DNA of 64,000 nucleotides from Mesorhizobium loti R88b (GTDB taxonomy: Bacteria; Pseudomonadota; Alphaproteobacteria; Rhizobiales; Rhizobiaceae). Where the stretch lies: the NCBI RefSeq assembly GCF_013170845.1, contig NZ_CP033367.1, positions 186,001-250,000 of the forward strand, given 5' to 3'. The stretch's first letter is position 1. Each line of letters opens with the position of its first letter. Positions 41,443 through 50,428 of this stretch are shown piece after piece. Made by a program: the position numbers and the translations under genes. Under the pieces are notes generated by a model. That model did no database searches and was not told the origin of the DNA. It saw nothing but the letters and a program-made list of their open reading frames with translations.

Positions 41443-42147
41443 GTGGCTTTGAAAATATTGGCGCTCGGTGCGCATCCGGACGACATCGAGATCTTCATGT
41501 TCGGTACGATGGCCGCCTATGCGGCGCAAGGCGCAGAGCTCACTTTTGCCGTGGCCACCGATGGTGCCAAGGGCGGCAAGAGTGACGCCACGGTGCTTGC
41601 CCGTGTCCGCCGCGAGGAAGCAACGACCGCAGCCGCGCTGCTAGGTGCCGCGCCACGCTTCCTCGACTTTCCCGACGGCGAGCTGGTGGCCGATGCCGCG
41701 CTGATCGGCGCGCTGAAAACGCTGATACGCGCGACCGGGCCTGATCTGGTGATCACGCATGCACCCAACGACTATCACGCCGACCACCGGGCACTGTCGG
41801 ACGGTGTGCGTATCGCGGCCTCGTTCGCGGTTCCGGTGCTGCATGCCGACACGATGGGCGGCACCGGATTCGCGCCGACGCACTATGTCGATATTTCCGC
41901 CCACCGGGATATCAAGACGCAGGCGATCCGCGCGCACCGCTCGCAGCGGCCTGAACAATATGTCGACAGAGCGCGCATCCAGAACGAATTCCGCGCCGGT
42001 CAATGCAACGCCGCGCCTGGTTCCTTGGCCGAAGCGTTTCGCTTCGAGCCGACATTTCCCTTCGCCGACATACGCGCCTTGCTGCCGCCCGCGCCGCCTG
42101 TTCGGCCAGTGACGCCACAGACGACCGTCGTCGGCGAAGCCGACTGA
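41443..42147 (+). CDS. PIG-L family deacetylase
   Basis: A 234-residue zinc-dependent deacetylase of the LmbE/PIG-L family, which removes N-acetyl groups from sugars. The zinc ligands are in ALGAHPDDIEIFMFG (His-x-x-Asp) and in THAPNDYHADHRALSD. The start is GTG at 41443, preceded by GAGGGG. In other bacteria relatives act on GlcNAc conjugates of small thiols or on lipid-linked sugars; the substrate here is not evident. It lies upstream of the ABC/Dha operon but 232 bp of promoter-like sequence separates them. Confidence 0.88.
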   Translation: MALKILALGAHPDDIEIFMFGTMAAYAAQGAELTFAVATDGAKGGKSDATVLARVRREEATTAAALLGAAPRFLDFPDGELVADAALIGALKTLIRATGPDLVITHAPNDYHADHRALSDGVRIAASFAVPVLHADTMGGTGFAPTHYVDISAHRDIKTQAIRAHRSQRPEQYVDRARIQNEFRAGQCNAAPGSLAEAFRFEPTFPFADIRALLPPAPPVRPVTPQTTVVGEAD

Positions 42148-42240
42148 GCGACTGACGGACGAGCCCTCCGGCAGTCATTTCCCAACGATTTCAATCCCCC
42201 GTTTCGTGATGTTGCGGCGCAGCGACGAATTCGCTTGCCT

Positions 42241-42310
42241 TGTTTAGTAAAAATTGCATCACTAAACAAATTACTAAACATCTGCGACGCACGGCGCCGC
42301 CATGTTTAGG
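42241..42310 (+). promoter_or_regulatory. Cluster of TGTTTAGT/ACTAAACA sites upstream of the ABC/Dha operon
   Basis: Four related octamers lie in 70 bp: TGTTTAGT at 42241-42248, ACTAAACA at 42261-42268 and 42273-42280, and TGTTTAGG at 42303-42310. The first two form a perfect inverted pair with a 12-bp spacer. The AT-rich stretch stands out against GC-rich surroundings and lies 70-139 bp before the binding-protein gene, where an operator for a substrate-responsive regulator would be expected. No regulator gene of a standard sugar-repressor family is adjacent. Confidence 0.65.
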
Positions 42311-42379
42311 CCCCTGAGGAGAGGGGTTGAGGGCTCTTGAAACCGTCATCCGGGCGCGTTTCGCAAATGGGAGGAAGGC

Positions 42380-43711
42380 ATGAAATCGAGCTTGAAACTG
42401 GCGTTGGGACTGGCCTCGGCGATCTTTGCGTCGACAGCCGTCTCGAACGTCGCGCACGCTGAAGACCTGACGCTGTGCTGGGCCGCCTGGGACCCGGCCA
42501 ACGCGCTGGTCGAACTGTCCAAGGATTTTACCAAGGAAACCGGCATCGGCATGAAATTCGAATTCGTGCCATGGACCAACTATGCCGACCGCTTCCTCAA
42601 CGAGCTGAATTCGCACGGCAAACTGTGCGACCTGATCATCGGCGACAGCCAGTGGATCGGCGGCGCCGCCGAGAACGGCCACTACGTCAAGCTGAACGAC
42701 TTCTTCGACAAGGAGAAGATCAGCATGGACGACTTCGTGCCAGCAACCGTTGTCGGCTATTCGGAATGGCCGAAGAACACGCCGAACTACTGGGCGATGC
42801 CGGCCATGGGCGACGTCGTCGGCTGGACCTATCGCAAGGACTGGTTCTCGAAGCCGGAGCTGCAGAAGGAATTCAAGGCGAAGTATGGCTGGGATCTCGG
42901 CCCGCCGGCGACCTTCGACCAGCTGAAGCAGATCGCCGAATTCTTCCAGAAGCGGCAGATCGATGGCAAGACCGTCTATGGCGCCTCGATCTACACCGAG
43001 CGTGGTTCGGAAGGCATCACCATGGGCGCCATGGACGTGCTCTACAGCTACGGCTTCCAGTATGAGAACCCGAAGAAGCCCTACGACATGGAAGGCTTCG
43101 TCAATTCACCCGATGCGGTCAAAGGCCTGGAGTTCTACAAGGCGCTCTACGATTGCTGCACGCCTCCGGGCGCCTCCAACAGCTACATGGGCGAAGGCGT
43201 CGATGCCTTCAAATCCGGCCAGGTGGCGATGCACATGAACTTCACCTTCACCTGGCCCGGCCTGCAGAAAGACGAGAATGTCGGTGGCGACAAGATCGGC
43301 TACTTCGTCAATCCGAAGGGTCCCGGCGGTGCTCAGTTCGCGCAGCTCGGCGGCCAGGGCATTTCAGTGGTGTCCTATTCCGACAAGCAGGAATCGGCGC
43401 TGAAATACATCAAGTGGTTCGCCAACAAGGATGTGCAGGCCAAGTGGTGGTCGCTTGGCGGCTATTCCTGCCTGAACGCAGTGGTGAAGGATCCGAAATT
43501 CCCCGCCAGCCAGCCCTACGCACAGGCCTTCCTCGACTCGATGGCCATCGTGAAGGACTTCTGGGCCGAGCCGAGCTACGCTCCGCTGCTGCAGGCCTCG
43601 CAGAAGCGCTTCCATGACTATGTCGTCGCCGGCCAGGGTTCGGCCAAGGACGCGCTCGACGGGCTGGTCAAGGACTGGACGCAAGTCTTCCAGGACGACG
43701 GTAAGCTGTAA
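42380..43711 (+). CDS. ABC transporter sugar/polyol-binding protein
   Basis: A 443-residue periplasmic binding protein of the CUT1 (family 1) type. The N-terminal signal peptide (LKLALGLASAIFASTAVSNV, cut near AHA) precedes a mature part that starts EDLTLCWAAWDPANALVEL. Family hallmarks are ETGIGMKFEFVPW near the start and a hinge region in the middle. A GGAGGAAG ribosome site precedes the ATG. It opens the 12-kb operon that ends with Dha kinase genes, which suggests a ketose, glycerol-like polyol or a sugar yielding them as ligand. Confidence 0.93.
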   Translation: MKSSLKLALGLASAIFASTAVSNVAHAEDLTLCWAAWDPANALVELSKDFTKETGIGMKFEFVPWTNYADRFLNELNSHGKLCDLIIGDSQWIGGAAENGHYVKLNDFFDKEKISMDDFVPATVVGYSEWPKNTPNYWAMPAMGDVVGWTYRKDWFSKPELQKEFKAKYGWDLGPPATFDQLKQIAEFFQKRQIDGKTVYGASIYTERGSEGITMGAMDVLYSYGFQYENPKKPYDMEGFVNSPDAVKGLEFYKALYDCCTPPGASNSYMGEGVDAFKSGQVAMHMNFTFTWPGLQKDENVGGDKIGYFVNPKGPGGAQFAQLGGQGISVVSYSDKQESALKYIKWFANKDVQAKWWSLGGYSCLNAVVKDPKFPASQPYAQAFLDSMAIVKDFWAEPSYAPLLQASQKRFHDYVVAGQGSAKDALDGLVKDWTQVFQDDGKL

Positions 43712-43734
43712 GGCTCCTCCCGAGCTGTGACCCA

Positions 43735-43764
43735 GCGTCCCGTGCCGCTCTTGGCACGGGACGC
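43735..43764 (+). other. Intercistronic hairpin after the binding-protein gene
   Basis: Perfect 12-bp stem GCGTCCCGTGCC / GGCACGGGACGC with loop GCTCTT, 23 bp after the stop. No T-run follows. Stems at this point in ABC operons commonly protect the binding-protein mRNA and lower downstream expression, giving more binding protein than permease. Confidence 0.8.
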
Positions 43765-43819
43765 AGTTCAGATAAATTCCATGACAGAGACGAGCCACGT
43801 GACCGAAGCAGGAATTACC

Positions 43820-44767
43820 ATGCTCAATCGGACTGCGGAGAACGTTGCCCGGGCGACCCCGGAACCGTTGGCCCGCAAGGTTCGGGGCATCAGCGACAAG
43901 GGCCTCGCCTGGCTGTTCATCTCGCCGACGATCCTGTTGCTGCTCGCCATCAACATCTTCCCGTTGTTCTGGGCGATCTATCTGTCGTTCACCAATTACC
44001 GGGCCAACCGGCCGAACGAAGTGGTGAAGAACCTCGGCTTTGCCAACTACCAGCGCATCCTTGGCGACCAGGATGTCTGGATCGCCATGCAGACGACGGC
44101 GCATTTCGTGTTCTGGACCATCCTTCTGCAGACGCTGATCGGCTTCACGCTGGCCTGGCTGATCGATCGGAAATTCCGCGGCCACGCCTTCTGGACGACG
44201 CTGATCCTGGTGCCGATGATGCTGTCGCCGGCGGTGGTCGGCAATTTCTGGCGCTTCCTCTACGAGCCGCAGATCGGCCTTTTCTCCTATGTCATCTCGT
44301 TTGTCAGCGGCATTCCACCGACAAGCATACAGATGCTCTCCAACGTGTCGCTGGCTCCGTGGTCGATCATCATCGTCGATACCTGGATGTGGACGCCCTA
44401 CGTGATGCTGATCTGCCTCGCGGGCCTGCGCTCTATCCCCGAATACATCTATGAGGCGGCCGAGGTCGACCGCGCTTCCAACTGGCGGCAGTTCTGGTCG
44501 ATCACGCTGCCAATGGCGCTGCCCTTCATCATGCTGGCGGTGCTGTTTCGCGGTATCGAGAATTTCAAGATGTTCGACATGGTCAATCTCTTGACCGGCG
44601 GCGGGCCGGGTTCGACCACCGAGGTCGCCTCGATCACGCTGAAGCGGCAGGCTTTCGAGAGCTGGCGCACCGGCTATTCCTCGGCCTTCGCCATCATCCT
44701 GTTCGTGGCGGTGTTTGGTCTGGCCAACATCTACGTCAAGGCGCTCAACAAGGTGAAGCAGAGATGA
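43820..44767 (+). CDS. ABC transporter permease (MalF-type)
   Basis: A 315-residue inner-membrane permease with six to seven helices, beginning SDKGLAWLFISPTILLLLAI. The EAA loop contacting the ATPase is EAAEVDRASNWRQFWSITLP. An AGGAA site precedes the ATG at 43820; an in-frame ATG at 43781 is an alternative but has no ribosome site. The stop overlaps the ATG of the next permease (ATGA). Confidence 0.92.
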   Translation: MLNRTAENVARATPEPLARKVRGISDKGLAWLFISPTILLLLAINIFPLFWAIYLSFTNYRANRPNEVVKNLGFANYQRILGDQDVWIAMQTTAHFVFWTILLQTLIGFTLAWLIDRKFRGHAFWTTLILVPMMLSPAVVGNFWRFLYEPQIGLFSYVISFVSGIPPTSIQMLSNVSLAPWSIIIVDTWMWTPYVMLICLAGLRSIPEYIYEAAEVDRASNWRQFWSITLPMALPFIMLAVLFRGIENFKMFDMVNLLTGGGPGSTTEVASITLKRQAFESWRTGYSSAFAIILFVAVFGLANIYVKALNKVKQR

Positions 44768-45714
44768 GCCTGACCACAGCCCATTCGGTCGTCGCTCCCA
44801 GCAGCAACTCGAAACGCATCGCCGGCGCGATCATCATCGCCTATGCGCTGATCTCGATCGTGCCGCTGTTGTGGATCTTCGCCACCAGCTTCAAGACGCC
44901 GCCGGATTCGATCGCCTATCCGCCAAAAATCCTGTTCCAGCCGAGCCTCGAAGGCTATTGCAACCTGTTCACGACGCGCACACGACAGACCCCGGAATAC
45001 ATCAACTCGCTTGGCCCGGCGACCGGCTTCTGCGACGAGACCGTGCGCAAGCGCAACATGGTTATCGCCGGTGCATCCAACTTCCTGCCGCGCTTCATCA
45101 ACTCGCTGATCATCGCCTTCGGCTCGACCTTCTGCGCGGTCTTTCTCGGCACGCTGTCGGCCTACGGTTTCTCGCGCTTCAAGGTGCCGCTCGCCGACGA
45201 TCTTCTGTTCTTCATCCTGTCGACGCGCTTCATGCCGCCGATCGCTGTCGCGATCCCGATCTACCTGATGTACCGCGAGCTTGGCCTGTCGGACACGGCG
45301 CTTGGCATGATCCTGCTCTACACGGCGGTCAACGTGTCGCTGGCGGTGTGGCTCTTGAAAGGCTTCATCGACGAAATCCCGCGCGAATATGAAGAAGCGG
45401 CGATGATCGACGGCTATACCAGGCTGCAGGCCTTCTGGCGCACAGTTCTGCCGCAGGCGACGACAGGCATTGCCGCGACCGCCATCTTCTGCCTGATCTT
45501 CGCCTGGAACGAATATGCTTTTGCCGCGCTTCTCACCTCGGGCACGGCGCAGACCGCGCCGCCCTTCATCCCGACCATCATCGGCGAAGGTGGCCAGGAC
45601 TGGCCGGCGGTTGCGGCCGGCACCACGATCTTCCTGGTGCCGATCCTTGTCTTCACCATCCTGCTTCGCAAGCAATTGCTGCGCGGCATCACCTTCGGTG
45701 CGGTGCGCAAATGA
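44764..45714 (+). CDS. ABC transporter permease (MalG-type)
   Basis: A 316-residue permease pairing with the preceding one. The EAA loop is EEAAMIDGYTRLQAFWRTVL and helices such as IIIAYALISIVPLLWIFA are clear. Between the first and second helices there is a long periplasmic stretch, around residues 60-110 (TTRTRQTPEYINSLG and GFCDETVRKRNMVIAGASNF), longer than in typical MalG. It overlaps both neighbours by ATGA. Confidence 0.92.
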   Translation: MSLTTAHSVVAPSSNSKRIAGAIIIAYALISIVPLLWIFATSFKTPPDSIAYPPKILFQPSLEGYCNLFTTRTRQTPEYINSLGPATGFCDETVRKRNMVIAGASNFLPRFINSLIIAFGSTFCAVFLGTLSAYGFSRFKVPLADDLLFFILSTRFMPPIAVAIPIYLMYRELGLSDTALGMILLYTAVNVSLAVWLLKGFIDEIPREYEEAAMIDGYTRLQAFWRTVLPQATTGIAATAIFCLIFAWNEYAFAALLTSGTAQTAPPFIPTIIGEGGQDWPAVAAGTTIFLVPILVFTILLRKQLLRGITFGAVRK

Positions 45715-45917
45715 GCATGACCAAATCAGTCAAACGCAAATCACGCTGGCCAGTGTGGGCGCGGCGCGGTGCGATGGAGAACATCGCCACGGCACTGATC
45801 GCCATCGGCTTTCTGATGCTGTTCCAGCCCTTCGCGCTGTCGCTCTACACCTATTCCTTCATCACCATGCTTGCCGGCACCGTGATGTTCATCATCGTCT
45901 CGAAGTTCCCGGAATAA
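45711..45917 (+). CDS. Small membrane protein of the ABC operon
   Basis: A 68-residue protein with a basic N-terminus (MSMTKSVKRKSRWPVWARRG) and two hydrophobic helices (NIATALIAIGFLMLFQPFAL and YSFITMLAGTVMFIIVSKF). Its ATG overlaps the permease stop and its own stop is 2 bp before the ATPase start, so it is surely translated with the importer. It may be an accessory subunit, by analogy with the small membrane protein found in rhizobial glycerol importer operons; I could not establish homology to that family. Confidence 0.85.
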   Translation: MSMTKSVKRKSRWPVWARRGAMENIATALIAIGFLMLFQPFALSLYTYSFITMLAGTVMFIIVSKFPE

Positions 45918-45919
45918 TC

Positions 45920-47032
45920 ATGGCCGAAATCCGCGTTCAACATTTGAGAAAGGCCTTCGGCGATTTCGTCGCCGTGCAGGATTCCAACTTCGTCGTCGAG
46001 GATGGCGAATTCTTCGTCATGCTCGGACCATCGGGCTGCGGCAAGACCACGACCTTGCGCATGATCGCCGGGCTCGAATTGCCGACCGGCGGCCAGATCT
46101 TGCTTGGCGGCGACGACGTCACCATGCTGCGGGCCCGCGAGCGCGACATCGCGTTCGTCTTCCAGCTGTTCGCGCTCTATCCGCACATGAATGTGCGCAA
46201 GAACATCGGCTTTCCCCTCTTGGCGCAAGGCATGCCCTCTGCCGAAATCCGCAGCCGCGTCGAGGAGACGGCGAAACTCCTGCGCATCGACCATCTGCTC
46301 AACAAATCCGTCTCCGGCCTTGCCGGCGGCGACCGCCAGCGTGTTGCGCTCGGCCGCGCCATCGTGCGGCGGCCAAAATGCTTCCTGATGGACGAGCCGC
46401 TCGGCACGCTCGATACCGAATTCCGCGATTTGATGGTCCATGAGCTGCGCGAACTGCACAACCGCATCCATGCCACCACGGTCTATGTCACGCACGACCA
46501 GATGGAAGCGATGTCGATGGCCGACAAGATCGCTGTCATGAACCATGGCGTCATCGAGCAGTTCGGAAGCCCTCGCGAAATCTACGACCGTCCCGCAACC
46601 ATGTTCGTCGCCGACTTCATCGGCTCGCCGCCGATGAATTTTCTGGGGTTCGGCGGCGGGCTCACCAAGGGCACGAAGGAGGTTGTCGTGCAAGGTGCGA
46701 CAGTCGCGGTGCCGGAGGTGCGCGAGGACATCGCGCCGGCCGATATGGCGCTGGGCATCCGGCCCGAACACATCCGCTTCGACGACGCCTCGAAGCTGCG
46801 CGGCGCCATTTACGGCACGGAATATCTCGGCACCACGCAGATCGTCGCGGTCGAAACGGCGGACGGAATCATCAAGGCGCGGGTGCCGGCCGAGATCAGA
46901 CTCAATGCCGGTGATCATGTCGGCCTGACGCTGAACAGCGCCCGGCTGTCGCTGTTCGACAAGGGGTCCGGCCGTGCCGTGAGAACCGCTGTCCACGACA
47001 CCGCCTCTCAAGGGAGAGCGCAGCATGGCTGA
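45920..47032 (+). CDS. ABC transporter ATP-binding protein 1 (degenerate signature)
   Basis: A 370-residue CUT1-type ATPase. Walker A GPSGCGKTT, Q-loop FVFQLFALYP, Walker B FLMDEPLGTLD and switch His in VTHDQMEA are normal. The signature motif reads LAGGD (residues 134-138) instead of LSGGQ, so the serine that contacts the ATP gamma-phosphate is lost. The C-terminal regulatory TOBE-like domain spans about 235-355. The next gene overlaps its end by 8 bp. Confidence 0.93.
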   Translation: MAEIRVQHLRKAFGDFVAVQDSNFVVEDGEFFVMLGPSGCGKTTTLRMIAGLELPTGGQILLGGDDVTMLRARERDIAFVFQLFALYPHMNVRKNIGFPLLAQGMPSAEIRSRVEETAKLLRIDHLLNKSVSGLAGGDRQRVALGRAIVRRPKCFLMDEPLGTLDTEFRDLMVHELRELHNRIHATTVYVTHDQMEAMSMADKIAVMNHGVIEQFGSPREIYDRPATMFVADFIGSPPMNFLGFGGGLTKGTKEVVVQGATVAVPEVREDIAPADMALGIRPEHIRFDDASKLRGAIYGTEYLGTTQIVAVETADGIIKARVPAEIRLNAGDHVGLTLNSARLSLFDKGSGRAVRTAVHDTASQGRAQHG

Positions 47033-48038
47033 CGTGCACATCAAGAACGTGACCAAGAGCTTTGGCGAGCATGTCGCCGTCAATGGTCTCGACCTGCACA
47101 TATCAGACGGTGAATTCGTCGTGCTGCTCGGGCCAACCGGCGCCGGCAAGACGACGACGCTGCGGCTGATCGCCGGGCTGGAGCGGCCGGACAGTGGCAC
47201 GATCGAGATCGGTGGCCACAATGCGACGACATTGTCGCCGGCCGAGCGCGACACGGCTTTCGTGTTCCAGCAATATTCGCTCTATCCGCATCTATCGGTG
47301 TTCGACAATCTCGCCTTCCCGCTGCGCTCCCCGGCGCGGAAAATACCGGAAGACCAGATCCGCCGCCGGGTCGAGGAGGTGGCGAAGATGGTGCGCATTC
47401 ATCACAAGCTCGCCAACCGCTCGACGAAGCTCTCCGGCGGCGAAATGCAGCGCGTCGCCATCGGCCGGGCGCTGGTGCGCAAGCCTTCGATCTATCTGAT
47501 GGACGAACCGCTGTCGTCGCTCGACGCCAAGCTGCGGGCGGATCTGCGGCTCGAACTGAAGCGCATCCAGACGGAGCTCGGCGCCACCATGCTCTATGTC
47601 ACGCATGACCAGATCGAGGCGATGACCATGGCTGACCGCATCGGCATCCTTGCCGATGGCGTGCTGGTGCAGATCGGCTCGCCACGAACAATCTATTCCG
47701 AGCCGGCAAACCTGCATGTCGCGGCAAGGCTCGGTCAGCCGGCGATCAATCTTCTGCCGACGGGCCTGCTGCCCGATGGCGGCGCGCCGACCGGGACCAG
47801 GACGATCGGTGCGCGCACCGAGCATCTGGCCATCGAGAAGGCAACAAATGGCCACGCCGACGGCGTCGTCGACTGGGTCGAGCATCTTGGCGACCAGAAC
47901 CATCTGCATGTGACGGTGGGGCCGAAGAAACTGGTGACGCTGACCGACCCGGACACCGATCTGGCGCAAGGCGACAAGGTGGTGATCCGCTACCGCTCGC
48001 CGCTCTATTTCGGCGCCGATGGACAAAGGCTGATGTGA
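47025..48038 (+). CDS. ABC transporter ATP-binding protein 2
   Basis: A 337-residue ATPase with Walker A GPTGAGKTT, intact signature LSGGEMQRVA, Walker B LMDEPLSSLD and VTHDQIEAMTMADR. A short TOBE region follows. Having two different ATPases indicates a heterodimer, with the intact signature of this protein serving the ATP site opposite the Walker A of protein 1. Overlaps protein 1 by 8 bp. Confidence 0.94.
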   Translation: MADVHIKNVTKSFGEHVAVNGLDLHISDGEFVVLLGPTGAGKTTTLRLIAGLERPDSGTIEIGGHNATTLSPAERDTAFVFQQYSLYPHLSVFDNLAFPLRSPARKIPEDQIRRRVEEVAKMVRIHHKLANRSTKLSGGEMQRVAIGRALVRKPSIYLMDEPLSSLDAKLRADLRLELKRIQTELGATMLYVTHDQIEAMTMADRIGILADGVLVQIGSPRTIYSEPANLHVAARLGQPAINLLPTGLLPDGGAPTGTRTIGARTEHLAIEKATNGHADGVVDWVEHLGDQNHLHVTVGPKKLVTLTDPDTDLAQGDKVVIRYRSPLYFGADGQRLM

Positions 48039-48109
48039 ACGGTTTCGGTGCTTCCCCGCCAAGGGATAACGCCGCCTCTATTGACGATTGCGAATACGGG
48101 ACGAATTCG

Positions 48110-49753
48110 ATGAAGCACTTTTTCAACCGCAGGGAAACGATCGTCACCGAAGCGCTGGACGGCCTGTTGCGCACCATTGGCTCCGGCGATCTCGCGCGCC
48201 TCGACGGCTATCCCGAGATCAAGGTCGTGCTGCGCGCCGACTGGGACAAGACGAAGGTGAGCGTTGTTTCGGGCGGCGGCGCCGGGCACGAACCGTCGCA
48301 TGCCGGCTTTGTCGGCAAGGGCATGCTGACGGCGGCGGTGTCGGGCGAGATCTTTGCCTCGCCAAGCGTCGAGGCGGTGCTGGCGGCCATCCGTGCGGTG
48401 ACCGGCCCGGCCGGCTGCCTGCTGATCGTGAAGAATTATACCGGCGACCGCCTCAATTTCGGCCTGGCGGCCGAAAAGGCGCGCGCCGAGGGGTTTGCCG
48501 TCGAGATGGTGATCGTTGCCGACGACATCGCGCTGCCCGACATCGCCCAGCCGCGCGGTGTCGCCGGCACCCTGTTCGTGCACAAGATTTCAGGCCATCT
48601 GTCGGAGGCTGGCCACGATCTGGCCGACATCGCGGCAGCCGCGCGCGCGGCGGCGAAGGACATTTTTTCGCTCGGCATGTCGCTGTCGTCCTGCTCCATC
48701 CCCGGCCAACCGCACGAGGACAGGTTCGGCGACAATGATGGCGAGCTCGGCCTTGGCATTCACGGCGAACCGGGTGTCGAGCGGATCGCGGTGCAAAGTG
48801 CCGACAAGCTGGTCGCGATCATGGCCGAGCGCCTGGCGGCGCGGCTCGACGCGGGAGCTAGCCATGCCCTGCTGATCAACAATCTCGGCTCGGTGCCGCC
48901 GCTCGAAATGTCACTGGTTGCCAATGCGGTGCTGGCCTCGCCACTGGCCAAAACCATCAAGCTGGCGATCGGTCCCGGCCCGCTGATGACAGCACTCAAC
49001 ATGAATGGCTTCTCGCTGTCGCTGATCCGGCTCGACGCAGCCCGCGAGGCTGCCTTGCTGGCGCCGGTCGGTCCGCATGCCTGGATGCCGGCAAAGGTGG
49101 TCGCAGCACCGGCCATCGTGCCGATGGCGAAAGCAGCCGGACAAAGTGCTGCGCATAAGGCCAGCCAGAATGCCGGCACCAGGCGCTTGATCGTCACGGT
49201 CTGCGAAAAGCTGATTTCACTCGAAGCCACTTTGAACGGGCTCGACGCCAAGGCCGGCGATGGCGACACCGGCTCGACGGTAGCGACCGGCGCGCGCAGC
49301 ATCCTCGAACGGCTTGACGCGCTGCCGCTGGCCAACCCCGCGGCGACCCTTGGCGCGATAGGCGAGATTCTGAGCGCATCGATGGGCGGCTCCAGCGGTG
49401 TGCTGCTGTCGATCTTCTTCACGGCGGCGGCACAGACCCTGGACGGCGGTACTGATGTGCCCAAGGCGCTGCTTGCCGGGCTTGAGCGCATGACTTTTTA
49501 TGGCGGCGCAAAAATTGGTGATCGCACGATGGTCGATGCCCTGGAGCCGGCGCTGAAAGCGCTTGATGCCGATGGCTTGGAAAAGGCGGCGGCGGCGGGG
49601 CAGCGCGGTGCCAAGGCCACGGCCGCCATGGAGAAGGCGAAAGCCGGACGCTCCGCCTATGTCGGCGCCAAACTGCAGGGCGTGGTCGACCCCGGCGCCC
49701 ATGCGGTTGCCGAGGTGTTCGCAGCCGCCGCCGCGCTGCACGCCACGGCCTGA
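48110..49753 (+). CDS. Fused DhaK-DhaL-type ketose kinase
   Basis: A 547-residue dihydroxyacetone kinase of the ATP-dependent DAK layout. Residues 1-330 form the DhaK part: His60 in GGGAGHEPSH, Asp113 in YTGDRLNF and His218 in LGIHGEPG, the covalent substrate-binding His. The C-terminal 200 residues form the DhaL nucleotide-binding part with the metal motif AKAGDGDTGSTVA. Fusions of this family phosphorylate dihydroxyacetone or C4 ketoses such as erythrulose. The ATG at 48110 has a GGGA site; the frame is open upstream to 48035. Confidence 0.93.
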   Translation: MKHFFNRRETIVTEALDGLLRTIGSGDLARLDGYPEIKVVLRADWDKTKVSVVSGGGAGHEPSHAGFVGKGMLTAAVSGEIFASPSVEAVLAAIRAVTGPAGCLLIVKNYTGDRLNFGLAAEKARAEGFAVEMVIVADDIALPDIAQPRGVAGTLFVHKISGHLSEAGHDLADIAAAARAAAKDIFSLGMSLSSCSIPGQPHEDRFGDNDGELGLGIHGEPGVERIAVQSADKLVAIMAERLAARLDAGASHALLINNLGSVPPLEMSLVANAVLASPLAKTIKLAIGPGPLMTALNMNGFSLSLIRLDAAREAALLAPVGPHAWMPAKVVAAPAIVPMAKAAGQSAAHKASQNAGTRRLIVTVCEKLISLEATLNGLDAKAGDGDTGSTVATGARSILERLDALPLANPAATLGAIGEILSASMGGSSGVLLSIFFTAAAQTLDGGTDVPKALLAGLERMTFYGGAKIGDRTMVDALEPALKALDADGLEKAAAAGQRGAKATAAMEKAKAGRSAYVGAKLQGVVDPGAHAVAEVFAAAAALHATA

Positions 49754-49825
49754 CGCATGCACCAGTTGTCGAATGACCGTTCTTTCGCTACTGCCGGCAG
49801 GCTGGAAACCGGGACTTTGAGCGAC

Positions 49826-50428
49826 ATGGCGGCGTTGAACCTTGCCGGGCTGATCGCAGCCGCCGCAGACATGATTGCCGCGCACGCCGAGGAATTGACG
49901 GCGCTCGACCAGGCGATCGGCGACGGCGATCATGGGCTGAACATGAAGCGCGGCTTCGAGGCCGTGCGGGCCGAGGCCGAGGCATTTTCGGCCAAACCGC
50001 TTCCCGAGGCGCTGAAGGCGATCGGCACCAAATTGGTGATGACGGTGGGCGGCGCCTCCGGCCCGCTGTTCGGCACGCTGTTCCTGGCGATCGGCAAGGA
50101 GATTTCGCCGCACCCCGACCGTGCCAGTCTGACGGCTGCCTTCGGCAAGGCAATCGAAGCGGTGGCCGCGCGGGGCAAGTCACAGGTCGGCCAGAAGACC
50201 ATGCTCGATGTGCTGCAGCCAGTGCATGACGCGCTGGCTAGGGGCAAGACGGCAGCGGAAATAGCCGACATTGCCGACGCCGCCGCCAAGGCGACCGTGC
50301 CGATGAAGGCGCTGCGTGGCCGCGCCTCGTTCCTCGGTGACCGTTCGATCGGCCATATGGATGCAGGCGCGCGCTCGACCGCGCTGCTGGTGCGCACCGT
50401 GGGACAAGCGATCGGGGAAAGCGCATGA
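49826..50428 (+). CDS. dhaL: DhaL nucleotide-binding kinase subunit
   Basis: A 200-residue subunit corresponding to E. coli DhaL, which holds ADP that is rephosphorylated by DhaM. The metal-binding motif is AIGDGDHGLNMKRG near residue 32, as in E. coli, and VMTVGGASGPLFGTLF is also conserved. The start at 49826 reproduces the E. coli spacing; an in-frame ATG at 49757 would add 23 residues. It overlaps the next gene by ATGA. Confidence 0.93.
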   Translation: MAALNLAGLIAAAADMIAAHAEELTALDQAIGDGDHGLNMKRGFEAVRAEAEAFSAKPLPEALKAIGTKLVMTVGGASGPLFGTLFLAIGKEISPHPDRASLTAAFGKAIEAVAARGKSQVGQKTMLDVLQPVHDALARGKTAAEIADIADAAAKATVPMKALRGRASFLGDRSIGHMDAGARSTALLVRTVGQAIGESA

